Positions 36,157 through 46,749 of a stretch of 64,000 nucleotides of DNA are shown here, piece by piece (the stretch's first letter is position 1; every line of letters begins with the position of its first letter). The DNA comes from Phytophthora hibernalis (Eukaryota; Oomycota; Peronosporomycetes; Peronosporales; Peronosporaceae): assembly GCA_012656075.1 (NCBI GenBank), contig JAAKBF010000098.1, positions 62,001 to 126,000 of the forward strand, in the 5' to 3' direction. The position numbers were made by a program, and so were the translations under genes. The notes below the pieces were generated by a model. The model saw only the letters and a list, made by a program, of their open reading frames with translations. It was not told the DNA's origin and searched no databases.

Positions 36157-36632
36157 CTACTTTGCCAAGTACTTGGTGTACATTTCAACCGCCTGTTTCA
36201 TAATGGCATCGTCCGCATCTGTATTTTTAGTTGGATGGCCAGATCACGAGGACTCATATTTGCGTCGTCTGCATACTTGAACACCGATACCAAGTAGTCG
36301 TCTGCTGAGGTCGAAATTCTGTTGAGCTTCGCCAGATCATCCACTTTATCGAGAGCCGAAAACGAGTTCGTCTTTACCAACTTGCTGACAAAGTTTTTAG
36401 CCATCAATTGCTGAACAACATCCGCAATCCCTCTTTCTTCCTTGTCACCTTCGGCGATGTTGTTGCCTCTCAGAAATCGAGACTGGTCGCTAACAATTTG
36501 GTCGGCGCCGACAAGACACAAAACTCCCAGCGACATTACACCAGTTAGCGCGATGTCACTAGCAACAGACGCAGTGACAGGAACTACGGAGACAGCCGAA
36601 ACAGCGACCATTATGATGTAGGGTAGACGCAT
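36157..36632 (-). CDS. RxLR-EER effector, C-terminus displaced by a one-base shift
   Basis: Host-translocated effectors of Phytophthora have a signal peptide followed by RxLR and EER motifs. This one shows a signal peptide (residues 1 to about 22), RFLR at 52-55 and an acidic stretch ending in EER at 65-67. A helical domain of about 75 residues follows. The open frame stops at 36198, but an adjacent frame carries a plausible helical C-terminal tail of about 20 residues, with a Tyr/Lys-rich ending typical of WY-type effectors and a stop at 36157-36159. The two frames meet at a run of five T (plus strand, 36224-36228), so loss of one base explains the break. It is either a truncated allele or a sequence error. 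Host target unknown. Confidence 0.75.
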
Positions 36633-36764
36633 GGTTGGTTCTGGATGTTCTTGGTGTAGATGGTATGGTATGTCTTGGAAAACAAATGCGAAGTGAGGGC
36701 TAAGGGTCTACGGAAAGCAAACCACACAACAGACGCGTGTCCAACAATTCCTATTATCGTTTCA
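36633..36764 (-). promoter_or_regulatory. Presumed promoter region of the RxLR gene
   Basis: The 130 bases directly upstream of the effector start. No exact oomycete initiator was found. The region ends at the hairpin/direct-repeat element, so that element lies within normal promoter distance. Confidence 0.3.
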
Positions 36765-36921
36765 TCTGCATACATGATGTGCGTGACGCCGATTGCCGTA
36801 CCGTACGGTGATCCGACCACCGTACGGTGCAGACACGCAGTCTGCATACATGATGTGCGTGACGCCGATTGCCGTACCGTACGGTGATCGGCATCACGCA
36901 CATCATGTATGAGACTGCGTG
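36765..36921. repeat. Direct repeat plus long hairpin upstream of the RxLR gene
   Basis: A 49-bp sequence starting TCTGCATACATGATGTGCGT occurs twice, exactly, at 36765-36813 and 36841-36889. The second copy is followed by its own near-perfect inverse: 36834-36869 pairs with 36886-36921 (36-base arms with two mismatches and a one-base gap). The loop itself contains the palindrome CCGTACGG. The transcript would form a very stable stem. Confidence 0.85.
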
Positions 36922-36944
36922 AATGAAAACAAACTTTTAAAATA

Positions 36945-37096
36945 TACTGTAAAACCTGTCCTAATTAGTAAGTACCGTGGATCATTTTGGACTTAAGTAT
37001 TAGAGGAGGACAGGGTTTTTCTTACAAACGTCAAGTCAACTGTGTTGTGAAAAACTTGTGTGGTATTAGTTATTAATTAGGACAGGGTTTACAGTA
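36945..37096. mobile_element. Small MITE with TA target duplication (Tc1/mariner or pogo type)
   Basis: Inverted repeats of about 24 bases (starting CTGTAAAACCTGTCC on the left; the right arm is its complement with two differences) enclose about 100 AT-rich bases. Both ends are flanked by TA, the target duplication of Tc1/mariner-like elements. A further partial copy of the end sequence (GAGGACAGGGTTTTT) lies inside at 37004-37020. It has no coding capacity and would depend on a transposase elsewhere. Confidence 0.75.
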
Positions 37097-37120
37097 CACA
37101 TCTCTAACAACACATAATAA

Positions 37121-37162
37121 AATAAGGTTACTTCATGAAACCTAACATGATGTAACCTTATT
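37121..37162. repeat. Short hairpin (17-bp arms)
   Basis: AATAAGGTTACTTCATG at 37121-37137 pairs with 37146-37162 with a single mismatch and an eight-base loop. It follows the MITE by 24 bases. It may be a foldback mini-element or a transcription end. Confidence 0.7.
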
Positions 37163-37794
37163 TAATTAATAAATACTTCATGTACATACACACATGCGGT
37201 CGAGATTTCCCAGAGCTCATGAACTTAATGATGAAGTGGTCCGCCAAGTAATTCACCATTTTGGCCGTGTTGATCATCTCGCTCGACGAGCTCACCTGCC
37301 GCAGCGTAAAAGTTATCACCCCGGACAAGCTCCCCGTTCGCGGCGACACGATATTATTTAATAAATACTAAAAATTCAGCAGAACCATAGTTCAACTACG
37401 AGAACACGAATTTGACCTAACGTTACATGTATTTTTGAGAGACCGGGATGCGAACAAACATCTTTTGGGGTGAAAACAAAACGAGATGGGGTCTCAGCAA
37501 AACCAAACAGGCTTCAGCAAAATATAACCTGCGTTTTGGGGCGTCAGCAAACAGATGGGTATTTCCCAAAACAGGGACCCGGTCAACACCCGGAACATGG
37601 ACAAACATCAAAAGGGGACCCGTTATTTGAGGTGTGCCACACAGTCCATAAATTTAGATCCCAACAATCCCGCAGTCGATCCAGATAAGTCGCCGCTCTT
37701 CAAGGTGACTCCAAGTCGTGACGGGCGACTCGCTACCGGTGACGAAGAACGAGGGGCGACGAGGGATTACGCGGTCATCTAAAGCCACGCCATC
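37163..37794. other. Spacer with one coding-looking fragment
   Basis: The minus-strand stretch 37349-37200 reads as a plausible protein fragment (SEMINTAKMVNYLADHFII) with a possible splice donor, but I do not recognise the family and no flanking exons are visible. The stretch 37,400-37,650 is rich in repeated AAAAC/GGGG words without a gene. Confidence 0.3.
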
Positions 37795-38274
37795 ATGGCC
37801 GCCAGCGAGGCTGCGTCTACTAGAGAGCCCGCCTTCACGGCCGTGAAGTGCACGGCGCTGGAAAAGCCGGAGCTTCTCATGCACATGTCGGCCCTCATCA
37901 TGCAGACGCAGCTGCTGTTCCGCACGCTGGACGGACCCAGCCTCTAGAGCGCCAAGATGTTTATCGCCGGCCTGCTCAACGCCAGCGTGGACACGAGCGA
38001 GAAGATCCAGCAGCTCTTCGCCGATCTCGATACGGCGTGATCGACTAGGGGTGATTCAGTTTCCTGGACCCATTCGACCTGACCATGGGCAGTTCATTGA
38101 GGAAGAGCCTCTCTCGGGCGACGAGAAGACGCAGCTGCGTAACACGATTGTGCGCCTAGAGTCCCTGGCCAACGACGCTTCCCAGCGCGGTATGAAGTTT
38201 TCAAGGTGAACGCCGAACAGACCTACACGGAGCCGTCCATTGACCTGATCATGCTCGACTTGCAGCGCAAGTAC
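37795..38274 (+). pseudogene. Proline dehydrogenase fragment, truncated by the Harbinger array
   Basis: Proline dehydrogenase oxidises proline in mitochondria. The fragment contains AFTAVKCTALEKPELL, which resembles the conserved (A)VKxTALGxPELL block of the enzyme. A segment resembling the EF-hand-like insertion of eukaryotic forms follows (MFIAGLLNASVD, IQQLFADLDT). The block around EEEPLSGDEKTQLRNTIVRL then leads into VNAEQTYTEPSIDLIMLDLQ, equivalent to the conserved VDAEQTYFQPAI motif. Stops occur near 37947 and 38038, and two frame changes are present. The similarity stops at 38274, exactly where the Harbinger unit sequence begins. The catalytic C-terminal barrel is absent. Confidence 0.7.
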
Positions 38275-38817
38275 AGTGGGGCTGGCGTCGAGCCAGGGAC
38301 CAACCGAGTGCTGCTGGATGCCAACGTTTGGAGCGAGCTGATCCAAACTTCCGACGCGAACACGCAGTGCACCTACCGACAGCTCCAGAAGACTGCCGGC
38401 GCGAACACGCAGTGCACCTTCCGACAGCTCCAGAAGACTTTGCGCTCCGTGCTGGTGACGCCGTTGCTACAGGGGAGGGTGGCTCTATTGGTGACTTTGA
38501 CGCGGGTGTTCTCGATCAGGGAACGGAGCCAGCAGCTGCCCCTGTGATGCCTGTTGCGGCAAGCAGCTCCGTTGCACCCAGTACTACGGATCGTGAATTA
38601 CCAGCGAGCCACCAGCAACGCATAACCAAGTTGAAGAGGCTCCCATATGGGAGATCCAAGGCCTCCGCTGCTGCTTCAGCCTCTGTGATCGCCAACGATC
38701 GAGCACTGGAGGCTTTTATAATTGCGTGCAAGGCAAGTGAGGAGTTTTTAAGAAGCGCTCGAAGCAGATTGATTGCCACGCAGGCGCGGAGAATGCTGCC
38801 TTCAACGAGTGAGGGGA
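38275..38817 (+). pseudogene. Unit A: 5'-truncated Myb-like partner gene
   Basis: Begins directly after the proline dehydrogenase fragment with AGTGGGGCTGG, so exon 1 with the Myb/SANT helices is missing. It carries the 45-bp internal duplication and the frame break described for unit B. It differs from the others by TCC in place of GCC near 38350 and by three fewer bases near 38478. Confidence 0.75.
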
Positions 38818-38916
38818 GGAGTCACCGTGAGGTCTGGCAGTTATTGTTGACGAGTAAGTTCGAACGTATCGAGATCATTGTGTCAATTTGTTCATTCTGC
38901 ATTAATCGAACATCCA

Positions 38917-39708
38917 CTATTTGGATCTCGCTGAGCCCTGGTTGCTGTTATCGGTAGCAGACATTGCCTGGAAGCCTTCAAATTCGATCCACATTTGATT
39001 GGCCATGTAATCTCGCCATGACGTCCCGGTCTCAAAGTCAAACGGGATAACGTCGTCATCGTAGTTTAGCTCGGTTTCGCCCGCGAAGTCGTCACCAGTG
39101 TCGGCAGAATCTACACGACGGATGAAGTTGTGGAGGCAGCAGCAAGCAAAAATGGTTGCTTTCACCACAACCAACTCACACTCATTGCCATGTCGAAGCG
39201 CTCGAAACCGGCGCTTGAGCACACCAATTAAGCGCTCAACGACGTTGCGTGCTTTAGCGTGCTTCGAATTGAAGAGCTCCTTGGGATTTTGAGGTCGCTT
39301 GCATCTTGGACCCCACTCTTGCAGATGATAGCGAACACCTCTGAATGGTGTGAGAACTTGTGCTGTCAAAGCGTACCCAGCGTCTGCAAAGACATAGTAG
39401 TTTGCCGGAACACTAGCCATGAATCTACTAAACGAAAGCACCGACGAATCATGTGCGCTCCCCTCCACACCAGCGTAGACGAACGCAACTTGCAAGTTCC
39501 AGTCACTACCAATCGACACGTTAGTTGTTGTCGTTCCCTTACGAGATCGGAATCGACTGGCATCTTCTTCAGCAACTGGAAGCTGAAAATGAACGCCATC
39601 GATTGCGCACAGTGCTTGGTTCAAATGCGGACACCGTAAAGCAAATTCAGGACAGACCTCAGAAGGCAGGCTAATGAGGTGATGAAGAGAACCGATAATT
39701 GTCTTCAT
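38917..39708 (-). CDS. Unit A: PIF/Harbinger transposase core, N-terminally truncated
   Basis: 263 residues, open. The DDE nuclease core is complete: first Asp in CAIDGVHF, second Asp in YVFADAGYAL, Glu in NVVERLIGVLKRRF. Family motifs AHDSSVLSFS and LTPFRGVRYHLQEWG are also present. The helical DNA-binding N-terminus is missing because the unit is cut at the GACCCAGT junction; an in-frame stop follows immediately upstream, so the first usable Met is MKTIIGS. If made, the protein would have the catalytic domain but probably could not bind its ends. Codons and sequence are the same as in unit B. Confidence 0.85.
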   Translation of the reverse strand: MKTIIGSLHHLISLPSEVCPEFALRCPHLNQALCAIDGVHFQLPVAEEDASRFRSRKGTTTTNVSIGSDWNLQVAFVYAGVEGSAHDSSVLSFSRFMASVPANYYVFADAGYALTAQVLTPFRGVRYHLQEWGPRCKRPQNPKELFNSKHAKARNVVERLIGVLKRRFRALRHGNECELVVVKATIFACCCLHNFIRRVDSADTGDDFAGETELNYDDDVIPFDFETGTSWRDYMANQMWIEFEGFQAMSATDNSNQGSARSK

Positions 39709-39786
39709 GCCAAGAGTGCGATACTTGTGGCACGTTGAATAGGCGATCTTGAACTTGTCTTCTTGAGCGCGGACAGATGACCCAGT

Positions 39787-39960
39787 CTCTCAATGCGCAT
39801 TATCCCCACATAATATGCGTTTTCTCAGAATAGCGTTTTCGGTCTTCTGAGGGAGCCGAACTGATACTTGTGATGGTGAGCACCGCGACCATTCGACAAA
39901 GAGCCGAGCAGCTCGAAGATCGCAAGTTCGAACATCAGAGCCGCAGGGAGATTGCAAGCG
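39787..39960. repeat. Left end of the Harbinger unit (possible terminal inverted repeat)
   Basis: The first 60 bases contain CGCATTAT...ATAATATGCG, a near-palindrome. The words ATGCGT and ATA-CG seen here recur in inverted order in the right flank near 51,970-52,010, in keeping with imperfect terminal inverted repeats. The same segment starts units C to G. Confidence 0.5.
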
Positions 39961-40782
39961 ATGAAGTTTGCGTGGGACCTGGACATGGAGAAGTACCTCC
40001 TGGAGTTAGTGCTCGCAGCCCGAGGGGGTCCTTCGAGGAAGGGCTTGAAGAAGAAGGCGTGGTACAGCATTGATGACGCGATGAAGGCTCGGTATGCTCG
40101 CGATATGCAAGGTCTGGGATTTACGTTGTTCTCTAGCGTCCTTTGATTTACATCACCGCGCTGACGATGCACTAAAACAGGGAAGTGTCAGTCAAAGTAT
40201 CCGCGCAGTACAAGACGTACCGCTTCACAAGCAACCTTAGTGGGGCTGGCGTCGAGCCAGGGACCAACCGAGTGCTGCTGGATGCCAACGTTTGGAGCGA
40301 GCTGATCCAAACTGCCGACGCGAACACGCAGTGCACCTACCGACAGCTCCAGAAGACTGCCGGCGCGAACACGCAGTGCACCTTCCGACAGCTCCAGAAG
40401 ACTTTGCGCTCCGTGCTGGTGACGCCGTTGCTACAGGGGAGGAGGGTGGCTCTATTGGTGACTTTGACGCGGGTGTTCTCGATCGGGGAACGGAGCCAGC
40501 AGCTGCCCCTGTGATGCCTGTTGCGGCAAGCAGCTCCGTTGCACCCAGTACTACGGATCGTGAATTACCAGCGAGCCACCAGCAACGCATAACCAAGTTG
40601 AAGAGGCTCCCATATGGGAGATCAAGGCCTCCGCTGCTGCTTCAGCCTCTGTGATCGCCAACGATCGAGCACTGGAGGCTTTTATAATTGCGTGCAAGGC
40701 AAGTGAGGAGTTTTTAAGAAGCGCTCGAAGCAGATTGATTGCCACGCAGGCGCGGAGAATGCTGCCTTCAACGAGTGAGGGA
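39961..40782 (+). pseudogene. Unit B: Myb/SANT-like Harbinger partner gene, frame broken
   Basis: Harbinger elements encode a Myb/SANT-like protein that binds DNA and brings the transposase to the nucleus. Exon 1 starts MKFAWDLDMEKYLLELV (first SANT helix) and runs to a donor at 40125. A 56-base GT-AG intron (40125-40180) is followed by exon 2 with SAQYKTYRFTSNLSGAGVEP and LLDANVWSELIQ. A 45-bp tandem duplication (two copies of an ANTQCT-YRQLQK-type block) comes next. The frame then stops, while the Ala/Ser-rich tail (GSIGDFDAGVLD, then PAAAPVMPVAASS and a helical end) continues in another frame. The same break is present in every unit, so the gene was dead before amplification. It is convergent with the transposase. 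Confidence 0.75.
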
Positions 40783-40881
40783 GGAGTCACCGTGAGGTCT
40801 GGCAGTTATTGTTGACGAGTAAGTTCGAACGTATCGAGATCATTGTGTCAATTTGTTCATTCTGCATTAATCGAACATCCA

Positions 40882-41673
40882 CTATTTGGATCTCGCTGAG
40901 CCCTGGTTGCTGTTATCGGTAGCAGACATTGCCTGGAAGCCTTCAAATTCGATCCACATTTGATTGGCCATGTAATCTCGCCATGACGTCCCGGTCTCAA
41001 AGTCAAACGGGATAACGTCGTCATCGTAGTTTAGCTCGGTTTCGCCCGCGAAGTCGTCACCAGTGTCGGCAGAATCTACACGACGGATGAAGTTGTGGAG
41101 GCAGCAGCAAGCAAAAATGGTTGCTTTCACCACAACCAACTCACACTCATTGCCATGTCGAAGCGCTCGAAACCGGCGCTTGAGCACACCAATTAAGCGC
41201 TCAACGACGTTGCGTGCTTTAGCGTGCTTCGAATTGAAGAGCTCCTTGGGATTTTGAGGTCGCTTGCATCTTGGACCCCACTCTTGCAGATGATAGCGAA
41301 CACCTCTGAATGGTGTGAGAACTTGTGCTGTCAAAGCGTACCCAGCGTCTGCAAAGACATAGTAGTTTGCCGGAACACTAGCCATGAATCTACTAAACGA
41401 AAGCACCGACGAATCATGTGCGCTCCCCTCCACACCAGCGTAGACGAACGCAACTTGCAAGTTCCAGTCACTACCAATCGACACGTTAGTTGTTGTCGTT
41501 CCCTTACGAGATCGGAATCGACTGGCATCTTCTTCAGCAACTGGAAGCTGAAAATGAACGCCATCGATTGCGCACAGTGCTTGGTTCAAATGCGGACACC
41601 GTAAAGCAAATTCAGGACAGACCTCAGAAGGCAGGCTAATGAGGTGATGAAGAGAACCGATAATTGTCTTCAT
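40882..41673 (-). CDS. Unit B: PIF/Harbinger transposase core, N-terminally truncated
   Basis: Open frame with the same 263-residue product as unit A, including D, D and E catalytic residues. The C-run at the VEGSAH codons has four C, the intact state. It is cut at the same upstream junction as the other array units. Confidence 0.85.
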   Translation of the reverse strand: MKTIIGSLHHLISLPSEVCPEFALRCPHLNQALCAIDGVHFQLPVAEEDASRFRSRKGTTTTNVSIGSDWNLQVAFVYAGVEGSAHDSSVLSFSRFMASVPANYYVFADAGYALTAQVLTPFRGVRYHLQEWGPRCKRPQNPKELFNSKHAKARNVVERLIGVLKRRFRALRHGNECELVVVKATIFACCCLHNFIRRVDSADTGDDFAGETELNYDDDVIPFDFETGTSWRDYMANQMWIEFEGFQAMSATDNSNQGSARSK

Positions 41674-41925
41674 GCCAAGAGTGCGATACTTGTGGCACGT
41701 TGAATAGGCGATCTTGAACTTGTCTTCTTGAGCGCGGACAGATGACCCAGTCTCTCAATGCGCATTATCCCCACATAATATGCGTTTTCTCAGAATAGCG
41801 TTTTCGGTCTTCTGAGGGAGCCGAACTGATACTTGTGATGGTGAGCACCGCGACCATTCGACAAAGAGCCGAGCAGCTCGAAGATCGCAAGTTCGAACAT
41901 CAGAGCCGCAGGGAGATTGCAAGCG

Positions 41926-42749
41926 ATGAAGTTTGCGTGGGACCTGGACATGGAGAAGTACCTCCTGGAGTTAGTGCTCGCAGCCCGAGGGGGTCCTTCG
42001 AGGAAGGGCTTGAAGAAGAAGGCGTGGTACAGCATTGATGACGCGATGAAGGCTCGGTATGCTCGCGATATGCAAGGTCTGGGATTTACGTTGTTCTCTA
42101 GCGTCCTTTGATTTACATCACCGCGCTGACGATGCACTAAAACAGGGAAGTGTCAGTCAAAGTATCCGCGCAGTACAAGACGTACCGCTTCACAAGCAAC
42201 CTTAGTGGGGCTGGCGTCGAGCCAGGGACCAACCGAGTGCTGCTGGATGCCAACGTTTGGAGCGAGCTGATCCAAACTGCCGACGCGAACACGCAGTGCA
42301 CCTACCGACAGCTCCAGAAGACTGCCGGCGCGAACACGCAGTGCACCTTCCGACAGCTCCAGAAGACTTTGCGCTCCGTGCTGGTGACGCCGTTGCTACA
42401 GGGGAGGAGGGTGGCTCTATTGGTGACTTTGACGCGGGTGTTCTCGATCAGGGAACGGAGCCAGCAGCTGCCCCTGTGATGCCTGTTGCGGCAAGCAGCT
42501 CCGTTGCACCCAGTACTACGGATCGTGAATTACCAGCGAGCCACCAGCAACGCATAACCAAGTTGAAGAGGCTCCCATATGGGAGATCCAAGGCCTCCGC
42601 TGCTGCTTCAGCCTCTGTGATCGCCAACGATCGAGCACTGGAGGCTTTTATAGTTGCGTGCAAGGCAAGTGAGGAGTTTTTAAGAAGCGCTCGAAGCAGA
42701 TTGATTGCCACGCAGGCGCGGAGAATGCTGCCTTCAACGAGTGAGGGAG
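41926..42749 (+). pseudogene. Unit C: Myb-like partner gene, frame broken
   Basis: Same structure as unit B (intron, 45-bp duplication, shared frame break). It differs by single bases, for example GATCAGGG in place of GATCGGGG near 42446 and GTTGCG in place of ATTGCG near 42653. Confidence 0.7.
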
Positions 42750-42847
42750 GAGTCACCGTGAGGTCTGGCAGTTATTGTTGACGAGTAAGTTCGAACGTAT
42801 CGAGATCATTGTGTCAATTTGTTCATTCTGCATTAATCGAACATCCA

Positions 42848-43638
42848 CTATTTGGATCTCGCTGAGCCCTGGTTGCTGTTATCGGTAGCAGACATTGCCT
42901 GGAAGCCTTCAAATTCGATCCACATTTGATTGGCCATGTAATCTCGCCATGACGTCCCGGTCTCAAAGTCAAACGGGATAACGTCGTCATCGTAGTTTAG
43001 CTCGGTTTCGCCCGCGAAGTCGTCACCAGTGTCGGCAGAATCTACACGACGGATGAAGTTGTGGAGGCAGCAGCAAGCAAAAATGGTTGCTTTCACCACA
43101 ACCAACTCACACTCATTGCCATGTCGAAGCGCTCGAAACCGGCGCTTGAGCACACCAATTAAGCGCTCAACGACGTTGCGTGCTTTAGCGTGCTTCGAAT
43201 TGAAGAGCTCCTTGGGATTTTGAGGTCGCTTGCATCTTGGACCCCACTCTTGCAGATGATAGCGAACACCTCTGAATGGTGTGAGAACTTGTGCTGTCAA
43301 AGCGTACCCAGCGTCTGCAAAGACATAGTAGTTTGCCGGAACACTAGCCATGAATCTACTAAACGAAAGCACCGACGAATCATGTGCGCTCCCTCCACAC
43401 CAGCGTAGACGAACGCAACTTGCAAGTTCCAGTCACTACCAATCGACACGTTAGTTGTTGTCGTTCCCTTACGAGATCGGAATCGACTGGCATCTTCTTC
43501 AGCAACTGGAAGCTGAAAATGAACGCCATCGATTGCGCACAGTGCTTGGTTCAAATGCGGACACCGTAAAGCAAATTCAGGACAGACCTCAGAAGGCAGG
43601 CTAATGAGGTGATGAAGAGAACCGATAATTGTCTTCAT
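42848..43638 (-). pseudogene. Unit C: transposase core split by a one-base deletion
   Basis: The C-run at about 43390 has three C instead of four. This splits the frame after the first catalytic Asp region into 43638-43297 and 43372-42848. Otherwise it is identical to the intact copies. Confidence 0.8.
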
Positions 43639-43890
43639 GCCAAGAGTGCGATACTTGTGGCACGTTGAATAGGCGATCTTGAACTTGTCTTCTTGAGCGC
43701 GGACAGATGACCCAGTCTCTCAATGCGCATTATCCCCACATAATATGCGTTTTCTCAGAATAGCGTTTTCGGTCTTCTGAGGGAGCCGAACTGATACTTG
43801 TGATGGTGAGCACCGCGACCATTCGACAAAGAGCCGAGCAGCTCGAAGATCGCAAGTTCGAACATCAGAGCCGCAGGGAGATTGCAAGCG

Positions 43891-44710
43891 ATGAAGTTTG
43901 CGTGGGACCTGGACATGGAGAAGTACCTCCTGGAGTTAGTGCTCGCAGCCCGAGGGGGTCCTTCGAGGAAGGGCTTGAAGAAGAAGGCGTGGTACAGCAT
44001 TGATGACGCGATGAAGGCTCGGTATGCTCGCGATATGCAAGGTCTGGGATTTACGTTGTTCTCTAGCGTCCTTTGATTTACATCACCGCGCTGACGATGC
44101 ACTAAAACAGGGAAGTGTCAGTCAAAGTATCCGCGCAGTACAAGACGTACCGCTTCACAAGCAACCTTAGTGGGGCTGGCGTCGAGCCAGGGACCAACCG
44201 AGTGCTGCTGGATGCCAACGTTTGGAGCGAGCTGATCCAAACTGCCGACGCGAACACGCAGTGCACCTACCGACAGCTCCAGAAGACTGCCGGCGCGAAC
44301 ACGCAGTGCACCTTCCGACAGCTCCAGAAGACTTTGCGCTCCGTGCTGGTGACGCCGTTGCTACAGGGGAGGAGGGTGTCTCTATTGGTGACTTTGACGC
44401 GGGTGTTCTCGATCAGGGAACGGAGCCAGCAGCTGCCCCTGTGATGCCTGTTGCGGCAAGCAGCTCCGTTGCACCCAGTACTACGGATCGTGAATTACCA
44501 GCGAGCCACCAGCAACGCATAACCCAGTTGAAGAGGCTCCCATATGGGAGATCCAAGGCCTCCGCTGCTGCTTCAGCCTCTGTGATCGCCAACGATCGAG
44601 CACTGGAGGCTTTTATAGTTGCGTGCAAGGCAAGTGAGGAGTTTTAAGAAGCGCTCGAAGCAGATTGATTGCCACGCAGGCGCGGAGAATGCTGCCTTCA
44701 ACTAGTGAGG
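43891..44710 (+). pseudogene. Unit D: Myb-like partner gene, frame broken
   Basis: As unit B, with unit-specific changes: GTCTC near 44380, AACCCAG near 44522 and a lost T near 44643 that adds another shift in the tail. Confidence 0.7.
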
Positions 44711-44787
44711 GGAGGAGTCACCGTGAGGTCTGGCAGTTATTGTTGACGAGTAAGTTCGAACGTATCGAGATCATTGTGTCAATTTGT

Positions 44788-45602
44788 TCATTCTGCATTA
44801 ATCGAACATCCACTATTTGGATCTCGCTGAGCCCTGGTTGCTGTTATCGGTAGCAGACATTGCCTGAAGCCTTCAAATTCGATCCACATTTGATTGGCCA
44901 TGTAATCTCGCCATGACGTCCCGGTCTCAAAGTCAAACGGGATAACGTCGTCATCGTAGTTTAGCTCGGTTTCGCCCGCGAAGTCGTCACCAGTGTCGGC
45001 AGAATCTACACGACGGATGAAGTTGTGGAGGCAGCAGCAAGCAAAAATGGTTGCTTTCACCACAACCAACTCACACTCATTGCCATGTCGAAGCGCTCGA
45101 AACCGGCGCTTGAGCACACCAATTAAGCGCTCAACGACGTTGCGTGCTTTAGCGTGCTTCGAATTGAAGAGCTCCTTGGGATTTTGAGGTCGCTTGCATC
45201 TTGGACCCCACTCTTGCAGATGATAGCGAACACCTCTGAATGGTGTGAGAACTTGTGCTGTCAAAGCGTACCCAGCGTCTGCAAAGACATAGTAGTTTGC
45301 CGGAACACTAGCCATGAATCTACTAAACGAAAGCACCGACGAATCATGTGCGCTCCCTCCACACCAGCGTAGACGAACGCAACTTGCAAGTTCCAGTCAC
45401 TACCAATCGACACGTTAGTTGTTGTCGTTCCCTTACGAGATCGGAATCGACTGGCATCTTCTTCAGCAACTGGAAGCTGAAAATGAACGCCATCGATTGC
45501 GCACAGTGCTTGGTTCAAATGCGGACACCGTAAAGCAAATTCAGGACAGACCTCAGAAGGCAGGCTAATGAGGTGATGAAGAGAACCGATAATTGTCTTC
45601 AT
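44788..45602 (-). pseudogene. Unit D: transposase core split by a one-base deletion
   Basis: Has the same three-C run as unit C, near 45354. It also lost one G near 44865, which alters and extends the C-terminal tail. Confidence 0.8.
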
Positions 45603-45854
45603 GCCAAGAGTGCGATACTTGTGGCACGTTGAATAGGCGATCTTGAACTTGTCTTCTTGAGCGCGGACAGATGACCCAGTCTCTCAATGCGCATTATCCC
45701 CACATAATATGCGTTTTCTCAGAATAGCGTTTTCGGTCTTCTGAGGGAGCCGAACTGATACTTGTGATGGTGAGCACCGCGACCATTCGACAAAGAGCCG
45801 AGCAGCTCGAAGATCGCAAGTTCGAACATCAGAGCCGCAGGGAGATTGCAAGCG

Positions 45855-46676
45855 ATGAAGTTTGCGTGGGACCTGGACATGGAGAAGTACCTCCTGGAGT
45901 TAGTGCTCGCAGCCCGAGGGGTCCTTCGAGGAAGGGCTTGAAGAAGAAGGCGTGGTACAGCATTGATGACGCGATGAAGGCTCGGTATGCTCGCGATATG
46001 CAAGGTCTGGGATTTACGTTGTTCTCTAGCGTCCTTTGATTTACATCACCGCGCTGACGATGCACTAAAACAGGGAAGTGTCAGTCAAAGTATCCGCGCA
46101 GTACAAGACGTACCGCTTCACAAGCAACCTTAGTGGGGCTGGCGTCGAGCCAGGGACCAACCGAGTGCTGCTGGATGCCAACGTTTGGAGCGAGCTGATC
46201 CAAACTGCCGACGCGAACACGCAGTGCACCTACCGACAGCTCCAGAAGACTGCCGGCGCGAACACGCAGTGCACCTTCCGACAGCTCCAGAAGACTTTGC
46301 GCTCCGTGCTGGTGACGCCGTTGCTACAGGGGAGGAGGGTGGCTCTATTGGTGACTTTGACGCGGGTGTTCTCGATCAGGGAACGGAGCCAGCAGCTGCC
46401 CCTGTGATGCCTGTTGCGGCAAGCAGCTCCGTTGCACCCAGTACTACGGATCGTGAATTACCAGCGAGCCACCAGCAACGCATAACCAAGTTGAAGAGGC
46501 TCCCATATGGGAGATCCAAGGCCTCCGCTGCTGCTTCAGCCTCTGTGATCGCCAACGATCGAGCACTGGAGGCTTTTATAGTTGCGTGCAAGGCAAGTGA
46601 GGAGTTTTTAAGAAGCGCTCGAAGCAGATTGATTGCCACGCAGGCGCGGAGAATGCTGCCTTCAACTAGTGAGGAG
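45855..46676 (+). pseudogene. Unit E: Myb-like partner gene, frame broken
   Basis: As unit B, with one G fewer in the run after CCCGA near 45918, shifting exon 1, and a shortened G-run near 46672. Confidence 0.7.
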
Positions 46677-46749
46677 GAGTCACCGTGAGGTCTGGCAGTT
46701 ATTGTTGACGAGTAAGTTCGAACGTATCGAGATCATTGTGTCAATTTGT

